The notes beneath the pieces are model-generated. The model did no database searches. It saw only the letters and a list, made by a program, of their open reading frames with translations, and was not told the origin of the DNA. Source: Anaerolineales bacterium (GTDB lineage: Bacteria; Chloroflexota; Anaerolineae; 4572-78; J111). Taken from it: a stretch of 52,710 nt of DNA. The translations under genes and the position numbers were made by a program. Numbering within the stretch: position 1 is the stretch's first letter; each line of letters starts with the position of its first letter. The DNA lies in NCBI GenBank assembly GCA_020634935.1, contig JACKAT010000035.1, positions 1 to 52,710 on the forward strand, given 5' to 3'. Shown one piece after another: positions 17,112 through 24,090 of the stretch.

Positions 17112-17183
17112 CGAGTCACCTAAGGATAGTTAAAGATACGCCAAACCTTATCCCAGAGTTAACGTGAGGAGATACCAAAGCTT

Positions 17184-17714
17184 GTGGACGTTCACCCGGC
17201 TGAACTGGTCGATATGAATGCCTGTTACCAGTTAAATGCAGCTTACACAACGGATTACGTGTGGCAAATGCAAATGCACAATACCGGGCGCAGAACCGAT
17301 ATCCGGTTTGATGCGGTTCGACTGCCACGCCCCATGCAAGTCACCTATCCCCGCTCCCCGGATGAACTGCTCGATCATTGGGAAGAGGGTAACTGTTTTT
17401 TAGTCATTCACAATAAACGCGGCGATGTTGTTGGCTTTTTAGACGCCCAGTTTCAACCCTGGCAAACCTTACTATGGGTTTCCAACTTGGTCATCGACAA
17501 AGATTACCGGCGGCAGGGCTATGGTTCTGCTTTATTGGAGGCCGGCAAACAATGGGCGCTTGAGCAGAGTCTTAACAGAATCATGCTTGAAGCCCAAACT
17601 AAGAATCATCCATTAATCTCGTTTGCCCAGAAACATGGCTTTAAATTCTGTGGTTATAATGAGCGTTATTACGCTAATGGGGATATTGCGCTTTTCTTTG
17701 CCAAATCGATTTAA
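17184..17714 (+). CDS. GNAT-family N-acetyltransferase
   Basis: A 176-residue acetyl-CoA-dependent acyltransferase. The fold core is at about 75-165: LLWVSNLVIDKDYRRQGYGSALLEAGK holds the acetyl-CoA motif R-R-x-G-Y-G-S, and HPLISFAQKHGFKFCGYNERYY is the usual C-terminal motif. The first 75 residues are less conserved. The start is GTG with GAGGAG twelve bases upstream; the in-frame ATG at 17214 is an alternative. Its own promoter and an upstream terminator make it a separate unit. RimI-like protein acetylation or small-molecule acetylation cannot be told apart here. Confidence 0.85.
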   Translation: MDVHPAELVDMNACYQLNAAYTTDYVWQMQMHNTGRRTDIRFDAVRLPRPMQVTYPRSPDELLDHWEEGNCFLVIHNKRGDVVGFLDAQFQPWQTLLWVSNLVIDKDYRRQGYGSALLEAGKQWALEQSLNRIMLEAQTKNHPLISFAQKHGFKFCGYNERYYANGDIALFFAKSI

Positions 17715-17837
17715 TGGCAGGCCAAGCAGATACGAACTCCGAAATACACCCTCATAGAACTACACTTTAACTGTTCTAAAAACCGAAAAGATTATCATTT
17801 CCGACTCATTGAATTTGTAGCTCAGTTGTGATTAGAT

Positions 17838-19793
17838 ATGGAGAATGCCCTAACTTTTACCTATATAATTACCCGTTTAAATGAAGTTTTATCGTCAGCC
17901 ATTGTTATTATTGCCTTCTCCTTATTTGTTTATATGTTCACCTACAATTTAAGGAGCGCTATTGGCCGAGCCTTCGCCATTCTTCTGGCCTGTATGTGTT
18001 TTGCTTATGCTGGTGATGTAGCCCTTTATAAAGTAACCAATATTGAAGATGCTATTCCCTGGCTCAAATTTCAATGGATCGGCATCGCCTTTATTCCGGC
18101 GGCTTATCTTCATTTTGCCGATGTTCTTTTAAGAGCAACCAAAGCTATCTCCTCTAGACGGCGCTTTACGGTGCTGCTGGCTTATTTTTTCGGCTTTTTA
18201 ATTCTACTCCTAGCCATTCAAACGGACTACCTGGTTCGGGATCCTTTTTATTCGCCGGGCGTTACTCAATTTAGGTCTGGTCCATTCTTTTGGATATTCA
18301 CCTGCTATTTTTATACGACCCTATTATGGGGAGCTTACAAGGTCTACCGGGCCAGAGCTCGCTGCCTCACCTCGGGTGCGCGGAAGCGGATGACCTATCT
18401 AGCCATTTCATTTGTAGCTCCGGCTTTGGGGGTATACCCTTATATGCTCATCGCTAACGCGCCCAAACTGATGCCGCCGATCATTCTATTTATTACCTTG
18501 TTCTTAGTGAACCTGGGCATCGCTATCATGATTATTGCCATGGCTTACAGTGTGGTCTTTTTTGGGGCGATGTCACCCGACCGAGTCATCAAGCATAACT
18601 TGATTCACCTGCTGCTGCGAGGTTCATTCGTCGCGACAATCGTTATCTCGATTATTCAAGCGCTGCCGGAACAGCAGCAAATCCTGGGCTTACCTCGCGA
18701 GCTTATCCTGACCACTTCCATTGTGACCGTCATCGTCTTATCGCAGCTATTTATTAATATGCTCAAACCGGCTATCGACAGCATTATCTTTTACCAAGAT
18801 CGAAATGAAATCAGGTGGATTTCGGAACTGGATCGGCGCTTGTTAACCACCTCTGATCTACAACAAGCCCTGGAGAATATCCTGATCATCTTATGCGAAA
18901 ATCTTCGAGTACGAACTGGCTTTATTTATAATTTGGCCGCCAACCAGGGACCTCGACTGGAAGCGTATACAGGTCCCATCGACGATGTTGAAGAGGCTAT
19001 CGCTAATATCGACGTTAACGCCTTGATCACCCAAAAAAATGGCAGCGACGGGTTCCATTTTATCGTCCAGAATAGCTTTTGGTTTGTCATTCTCAAAACG
19101 CAATCGCGCGACCGCTCATTGGGATTACTGGGGATCGAAGCCAGAGCCGCCGAGTATGATCTGACCCCGGATGAGGAGGAAATAACCGTGCTGTTACTAG
19201 ACCACGCTGAACAGGCGCTGGAAGATCGACGGCTGCAGCAGCAGATTTTTAGCGCTCTGCGCAGCATTATTCCCGACATCAAGCGCGTGCAGCGCTTGAG
19301 CAGCGCTGTCAGTTATGCCGGCGCCTCTAATCTCAACCTGCTAACCGAAGAAAACCCCATCCATACCCCCGACTTCAGTAAACTGGTGAAAGACGCCCTC
19401 AGCCATTACTGGGGCGGGCCGAAACTGACTCAAAGCCCCCTGCTTAACCTGCGGGTGGTTCAGGACGCGATATCCGAAAACGATGGCAACCAGTCCAAGG
19501 CGTTGCGGGCTGTGCTGGAACGAGCCATCGAAAAACAGCGCCCCGACGGCGAGCGTCAACTGACGGCGGCGGAGTGGCTCATCTATAATATTCTCGAACT
19601 AAAATTTATTCAGGGTATGCGCGTCCGTGATATCGCCCACCGGCTGGCTATGAGCGAAGCCGATCTTTATCGCAAACAGCGGTTGGCCATCGAAGAGGTC
19701 GCTCGCACGCTGAGCGAGATGGAAACTCAAAACGGCGTCTCAGAATTTGTTCAGCTTCAATCCTCGGAGCGTAAGAATAGTCATGATAGCTAA
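17838..19793 (+). CDS. Multi-TM membrane sensor with GAF domain and C-terminal HTH
   Basis: A 651-residue protein with no histidine kinase or cyclase output. Residues 1 to about 300 hold about eight hydrophobic segments (for example SSAIVIIAFSLFVYMFTY and FGFLILLLAIQ), resembling 7TM-type sensor modules. A GAF-like region follows (about 335-475, with LGLLGIEAR), then a linker, and at about 575-625 a helix-turn-helix resembling sigma region 4: FIQGMRVRDIAHRLAMSEADLYRKQR. This would make it a one-component, membrane-anchored transcription factor. No good ribosome site precedes the ATG. It overlaps the downstream protease gene by 11 bases, so the two are coupled; cleavage of the sensor by that protease is a possibility, not a demonstrated fact. 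Confidence 0.8.
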   Translation: MENALTFTYIITRLNEVLSSAIVIIAFSLFVYMFTYNLRSAIGRAFAILLACMCFAYAGDVALYKVTNIEDAIPWLKFQWIGIAFIPAAYLHFADVLLRATKAISSRRRFTVLLAYFFGFLILLLAIQTDYLVRDPFYSPGVTQFRSGPFFWIFTCYFYTTLLWGAYKVYRARARCLTSGARKRMTYLAISFVAPALGVYPYMLIANAPKLMPPIILFITLFLVNLGIAIMIIAMAYSVVFFGAMSPDRVIKHNLIHLLLRGSFVATIVISIIQALPEQQQILGLPRELILTTSIVTVIVLSQLFINMLKPAIDSIIFYQDRNEIRWISELDRRLLTTSDLQQALENILIILCENLRVRTGFIYNLAANQGPRLEAYTGPIDDVEEAIANIDVNALITQKNGSDGFHFIVQNSFWFVILKTQSRDRSLGLLGIEARAAEYDLTPDEEEITVLLLDHAEQALEDRRLQQQIFSALRSIIPDIKRVQRLSSAVSYAGASNLNLLTEENPIHTPDFSKLVKDALSHYWGGPKLTQSPLLNLRVVQDAISENDGNQSKALRAVLERAIEKQRPDGERQLTAAEWLIYNILELKFIQGMRVRDIAHRLAMSEADLYRKQRLAIEEVARTLSEMETQNGVSEFVQLQSSERKNSHDS

Positions 19794-21129
19794 TTGGTCA
19801 GTTTCTAAGCCTCATCATAAAATCTGGGCTTGGCTCTTTTGGGTGATTATCGGCGTCATTATGCTCAGTCCGATGATTTTCTGGGCAACCGGCATCGGCC
19901 AAAACGCCGATAATTTATCCGCCGAACTCACTCGGCAACCGGATGGCGCGTTGTTGAGCAGCCCAAAAGCCCAAGCTTACCATCAACTGATGTTTCCCAT
20001 GAGGTTGGAACGAATGCTTATTTACCCTCTACTGATACTTTCGTTCCAATTCAGTGGAGGAGCCGTCGCATTACGTACATTCATCGAAAAGCAAATTGAA
20101 GCTGGGCCACTTACTCCTATCCGAAAACTCTTCCGGCGCTGGCCGCAGCGATGGCGGCAGCGCCTCACTCCGGGGGATCTACTAACCTTCTGCGTTTTTG
20201 TGCTTGTTCTCAATTTGGCTATTTTTCTGCTATACCTGCCCTTTAATTTCTATCGCGGATTTATGGTCTCGCACCAATTTGGACTATCGACCCAAACGGT
20301 CATGGGCTGGTTCAGCGATTGGGGTAAATCCGTCCTCATCGATCTGTTTATTGCCGCCGGAACTTGGACCACCCTGTACAGTTTCATGAAACTGCTTCCC
20401 CGGCGCTGGCCGCTACCGGTGGGCGGTTTGATGGTCGCCTTTCTGTTTATCTTTACCCTGCTGACGCCGACGCTCATTACGCCGCTGTTTTACACAGTCA
20501 GTCCGCTGGAAAACAGCGATCTTCGCACCCGCATTCTAACGCTCACCCAGCGCGCCGGGATGTCAGCCGACGAGGTCTATGTCATCGACGCCAGCAGCAA
20601 GACCACCGAGGTCAATGCGTATGTCACCGCTTTTGGCGATCAGCAGCGCATTGTGCTGTTCGACACGTTGATCAATGATTACACCCCCGACCAAGTTGAA
20701 GTGGTGCTGGCCCACGAACTGGGCCATTGGTATTATCATCATGTATTTTTGAGTCTAATGGGGATCGGCGCAGTGGGGTGGCTCGGTTTGTTTGGGCTGC
20801 GCTGGCTGTTGGATCGCCTCTGGCCTTGGCTGGGGCTGCGCAGTCCCAGCGATATCGCCGGGTTGCCGTTTGTGCTGGCGCTTATTTTTTTGGCCAGCAC
20901 CTTCTCGCTGCCTGTCGAGAACGGTTTCTCACGTTTTGGCGAACACCAGGCCGATGTCTTCGCCTTGACCATAAGTCAAAAACCGGACGTATTCGTTACC
21001 CTGTTTCAGCAAATCGCCGAACAGAACCTCTCCATCGTTGATCCGCCGGCCTGGGAGAAGTTCATTTTCTACACGCACCCCTCAATTTCCGACCGAATTC
21101 ACTTTGCGGAGCAGTTTCAAACAGATTAG
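19783..21129 (+). CDS. M48-family metalloprotease, Ste24/CAAX-protease-like
   Basis: A 448-residue integral membrane zinc protease. The zinc site is HELGHW (H311, E312, H315), with the third ligand Glu in FSRFGEHQADVFAL (about E387). The SKTTEVNAYVTAFG segment and C-terminal YTHPSISDRIHF are typical of Ste24-type M48A enzymes, as are several TM helices before the catalytic site. The start is the ATG at 19783 inside the end of the sensor gene; an in-frame ATG at 19747 would create a longer overlap. Bacterial relatives are usually linked to membrane-protein quality control. The tight overlap suggests a shared pathway with the sensor. Confidence 0.9.
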   Translation: MIANWSVSKPHHKIWAWLFWVIIGVIMLSPMIFWATGIGQNADNLSAELTRQPDGALLSSPKAQAYHQLMFPMRLERMLIYPLLILSFQFSGGAVALRTFIEKQIEAGPLTPIRKLFRRWPQRWRQRLTPGDLLTFCVFVLVLNLAIFLLYLPFNFYRGFMVSHQFGLSTQTVMGWFSDWGKSVLIDLFIAAGTWTTLYSFMKLLPRRWPLPVGGLMVAFLFIFTLLTPTLITPLFYTVSPLENSDLRTRILTLTQRAGMSADEVYVIDASSKTTEVNAYVTAFGDQQRIVLFDTLINDYTPDQVEVVLAHELGHWYYHHVFLSLMGIGAVGWLGLFGLRWLLDRLWPWLGLRSPSDIAGLPFVLALIFLASTFSLPVENGFSRFGEHQADVFALTISQKPDVFVTLFQQIAEQNLSIVDPPAWEKFIFYTHPSISDRIHFAEQFQTD

Positions 21130-21144
21130 ATTCCCCTCTTTGTA

Positions 21145-21177
21145 AACAAAAAACCACTGAAGGCAACTCCAGGGGTT
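21145..21177 (-). terminator. Terminator of the toxin-antitoxin operon
   Basis: On the minus strand AACCCCTG pairs with CAGTGGTT (one mismatch) and is followed by TTTTTG. It lies in the 73-base gap between the convergent protease and toxin genes. Confidence 0.45.
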
Positions 21178-21202
21178 GACACAAATTACTAATAATTTCC
21201 TT

Positions 21203-21478
21203 CTAAGGAAACTTTCGATAAATCTCCCGGCGATGTAAAACCCGTCGAAATTCTACAACTTTATCTATCCTATTAATTCGCAAACCAACTCGGTAGTTAC
21301 CAAAGCGAATTTTATAATACTCCTGATAACCCGTTAGTTTTTGTACTTTTCCCTCCAAGAATGGATCTTCCTTAATCAGGTCACCAAAAGCGACTATTTC
21401 GATCTTTGTTCTAATATCTTCGGGTAGCTTCGCTAACTCTTTATAAAAAGTTCGGGTATGACGAACTCGCCAAGTCAC
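21203..21478 (-). CDS. RelE/ParE-superfamily toxin
   Basis: A 91-residue toxin of the RelE/ParE fold, from the N-terminal WRVRHTRTFYKELAKLPEDIR to the core YYKIRFGNYRVGLRINR and the C-terminal VVEFRRVLHRREIYRKFP. The Arg/His/Tyr-rich C-terminus is closer to RelE-type mRNA interferases than to ParE gyrase poisons, but the activity is not settled by sequence. Its ATG overlaps the antitoxin stop in an ATGA, the usual arrangement. Confidence 0.9.
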   Translation of the reverse strand: MTWRVRHTRTFYKELAKLPEDIRTKIEIVAFGDLIKEDPFLEGKVQKLTGYQEYYKIRFGNYRVGLRINRIDKVVEFRRVLHRREIYRKFP

Positions 21479-21771
21479 TGCTGAGACTCAGAGAGGTAAC
21501 TTTGATAAATCTGACTTCCAGCCTCGGCTTCAAAAAATTCATCAGCTTCTACGTCATCTAGAAACTGCCCTAAGGCATAATCTTCTAGTAGCTCCAGCAA
21601 TATCTCAGGAGAAGTATTTAATAATTTGGCGAGCGTAAAAATGGAGACGCGCCAATCTCCATTCAATTTTATTAAGCCCTCGAGCTTTTCTCTAGCGGCA
21701 AATTCCAAAAAATCCTCTGGGCTGGTGCCTAATATCTCAGCAGATGACTCCAAATCCATTGTTAGCTGCAT
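21475..21771 (-). CDS. Antitoxin partner of the RelE/ParE toxin
   Basis: A 98-residue acidic protein directly upstream of the toxin with a 4-base overlap and a strong AGGAGGT ribosome site. Residues 1-75 are helical and include SSAEILGTSPEDFLEFAAREKLEG, and the C-terminal 25 residues are acidic, suited to wrapping the toxin. No standard RHH, Phd or AbrB motif stands out, so the antitoxin class is not identified. Function is inferred from position and overlap. Confidence 0.8.
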   Translation of the reverse strand: MQLTMDLESSAEILGTSPEDFLEFAAREKLEGLIKLNGDWRVSIFTLAKLLNTSPEILLELLEDYALGQFLDDVEADEFFEAEAGSQIYQSYLSESQQ

Positions 21772-21793
21772 AATTGATACCTCCTACTGAAAA

Positions 21794-21821
21794 TTTTATC
21801 CTCTTGTACGGAAACGTCAAC
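21794..21821 (-). promoter_or_regulatory. Promoter of the toxin-antitoxin operon
   Basis: The minus strand has TTGACG (plus 21816-21821) and TAAAAT (plus 21794-21799) separated by 16 bases, just before the antitoxin ribosome site. Confidence 0.55.
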
Positions 21822-21834
21822 TTTATAGAAATTA

Positions 21835-21872
21835 TAAAAAGGCCATCAACGGTTTCATTGATGGCCTTTTGC
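21835..21872 (-). terminator. Rho-independent terminator of the pyruvate dehydrogenase operon
   Basis: AAAAGGCCATCAA and TTGATGGCCTTTT form a perfect 13-bp stem. Read on the minus strand it ends CCTTTTTATAATTT. It lies downstream of the E2 gene and just before the toxin-antitoxin promoter. Confidence 0.8.
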
Positions 21873-21970
21873 TGTATGGTTAGCTTTCAGCCGTTTTCCT
21901 CATGCGGAAACAGCCCAAAATTATGTCAAACTTAAAAGCTGGCAGCTAATAGCTGATAGCCGAACGCTTG

Positions 21971-23992
21971 CTACCACCCTTGCAGTGCCATCATAAACGG
22001 CTCTTCCAACGTATTGATAATCCAGCGGAGGAAGCGAGCCGCATCCGCCCCGTCAATCAGCCGGTGGTCGTACGATAGAGACAGCGGCAGCATCATGTGC
22101 GGTTCAAACTCACCGGTCTCTTTATTGAAAATCGGCTCGCGAGCGCCGCGTGAAACGCCTAAAATGGCCACTTCAGGATGATTGACAATCGGGGTAAAGC
22201 TGTTGCCGCCGATACCGCCCAAGTTGGTAATCGTAAAGGTACCACCCTGCATCTCGTCCAGACCCAATTTGCCGTCGCGGGCTTTAGCCGACATTTCGCC
22301 CAAAGCAACCGCCAATTCCTGGATGTTTTTCTGATCGACATTGCGAATGACCGGCACCAACAGGCCGCGATCCGTATCAACGGCCACGCCGATGTTGTAA
22401 TATTTCTTGTAGATTAACTGCTGGTTGGCCATATCAACGCTGGCGTTAAACTGCGGGAACTGTTTTAAGGCCGCAGCCACCACCTTGAGCAAAATAGCTG
22501 TCACGGTCAACTTGCCGCCGGCCGCTTCCACTTTGGCTGAGAAGCGCTTGCGAAGCTGCTCCAGCTCGCCGATGTCGGCTTTATCGTGGTTGGTGACATG
22601 GGGGATGGTTGACCAGGCCAGGCCCATCTGGGTCGCGGTGGCTTTGCGGATACCCTTCATCGGTTGGATGTCAACTTCACCCCACTTGCTGAAATCGGGT
22701 AAAGACACGATTTGTGCCGGGGATGCAACCGCCGCCGGGGCCGCCTTGAAGCTGCCAGAAGTGAGTAACCTTTTAGCGTGCAGCTTCACATCGTCGATCG
22801 ACAGCCGGCCGCCGGGACCGGTGCCTTTGACTTCGGTTATGTCAACGCCCAACTCACGGGCAATCCGGCGCACGTTGGGGGCAGCCGGCACCTGGGTTGC
22901 GTCGCCGCTGGTCGCCACCGGAGATGATTCGGATACCTCGGCGGTTGCCGCCGGAGCGGGTGCTTTGGCCTCGGCTTTTTGGGCGGGTTGGGCCGGTTGT
23001 TCCGATTTGGGTTTGGCCGCTTGTGGCGCAGGAGCCGCTTTTCTGGGCGCAGCGCCGGTACTTTCGATGGTCAAGACCAGTTGGCCGACTCTAACCATAT
23101 CGCCCGGTTTAACATGAACGCCTTTGATTGTACCGCCGATTGAGGATGGCACTTCTAAGGTGGCCTTATCCGTCTCCAGTTCCAGCACCGGATCGTCTTT
23201 GTTGATCGTGTCCCCGGCTGAAACCAACACGTTGACCACATCACCCGCTTCGATATTTTCACCCAGATCGGGCAGAATGAACTCGCGGATGGTCGGCTCG
23301 GCTGAGGCTTCCTCGGCCTCCGGCTCGGCTTCGGGTTCCGGTTCGGGCGCAGCGGCCGGCTTCTCCGCCTTAGGCTGCGGTTTAGCCGCCGGAGCCGCGC
23401 CGCGGCTGGTCACGGTTAGAATGACCTGGCCGACATTGACTGTTTCGCCGCTGCTCACGTGAACTGTTTCAATCGTGCCAGCTACTGAGGACGGCACTTC
23501 TAAGGTGGCCTTATCCGTCTCCAGTTCCAGCACCGGATCGTCTTTTTTGATCGTATCCCCGGCCGAGACCAGTACATTGACCACATCGCCGGAGGTAATA
23601 TTTTCACCCAGATCGGGCAAAATGAACTCAACCTTACTTTGTGACGCCGAGTCGTCCGGCGCCTCAGCCGGTTCCGATTCAGGCTCAGGGCTGGCTTCAG
23701 GTTCAGGCGCAGGCTCGGCTTGCTGGGCCGGAGCCGGGGCGCTTTCTTTAGCCGAACCATCACCGTTGGTTTTCAGGATAACCTGTCCCACCGAGACCGT
23801 ATCACCGGCTTTCACCAAAATTTCTTCGATGGTGCCGCTGACAGAAGACGGAACTTCCAGCGTGGCTTTATCCGTTTCAAGCTCTAAGACCGGATCATCT
23901 TTGTTAATGGTATCGCCCACCGAGACTAACACCGAGACGACATCACCGCTTGCTATATTTTCGCCCAGTTCGGGCAATTTAAATTCAGTCAT
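21971..23992 (-). CDS. aceF: Dihydrolipoamide acetyltransferase (PDH E2) with three lipoyl domains
   Basis: The core of pyruvate dehydrogenase, 673 residues, passing acetyl groups from E1 to CoA. Three lipoyl domains lie at about 1-77, 121-196 and 237-312, with lipoyl lysines K42, K161 and K276, each in ELETDKATLEVPSS. They are joined by Ala/Pro/Glu-rich linkers. The peripheral-subunit-binding domain is about 370-405 (VRRIARELGVDITEVKGTG), and the catalytic domain about 435-673, with H643 and D647 in YDHRLIDGADAARF. The three lipoyl domains are almost identical around the modified lysine, showing recent duplication or gene conversion. It follows aceE by 98 bases; that gap has a small hairpin (CCTGACC/GGTCAGG at 24038-24072). 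Confidence 0.96.
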   Translation of the reverse strand: MTEFKLPELGENIASGDVVSVLVSVGDTINKDDPVLELETDKATLEVPSSVSGTIEEILVKAGDTVSVGQVILKTNGDGSAKESAPAPAQQAEPAPEPEASPEPESEPAEAPDDSASQSKVEFILPDLGENITSGDVVNVLVSAGDTIKKDDPVLELETDKATLEVPSSVAGTIETVHVSSGETVNVGQVILTVTSRGAAPAAKPQPKAEKPAAAPEPEPEAEPEAEEASAEPTIREFILPDLGENIEAGDVVNVLVSAGDTINKDDPVLELETDKATLEVPSSIGGTIKGVHVKPGDMVRVGQLVLTIESTGAAPRKAAPAPQAAKPKSEQPAQPAQKAEAKAPAPAATAEVSESSPVATSGDATQVPAAPNVRRIARELGVDITEVKGTGPGGRLSIDDVKLHAKRLLTSGSFKAAPAAVASPAQIVSLPDFSKWGEVDIQPMKGIRKATATQMGLAWSTIPHVTNHDKADIGELEQLRKRFSAKVEAAGGKLTVTAILLKVVAAALKQFPQFNASVDMANQQLIYKKYYNIGVAVDTDRGLLVPVIRNVDQKNIQELAVALGEMSAKARDGKLGLDEMQGGTFTITNLGGIGGNSFTPIVNHPEVAILGVSRGAREPIFNKETGEFEPHMMLPLSLSYDHRLIDGADAARFLRWIINTLEEPFMMALQGW

Positions 23993-24090
23993 TTCTGGCT
24001 TCTCCCCAGTTTATATTCAAGACAAAACACCAATCGTCCTGACCGATCACCTTGGTGGCGAGACTGGTCAGGCAGTACCCGGACACCTTT

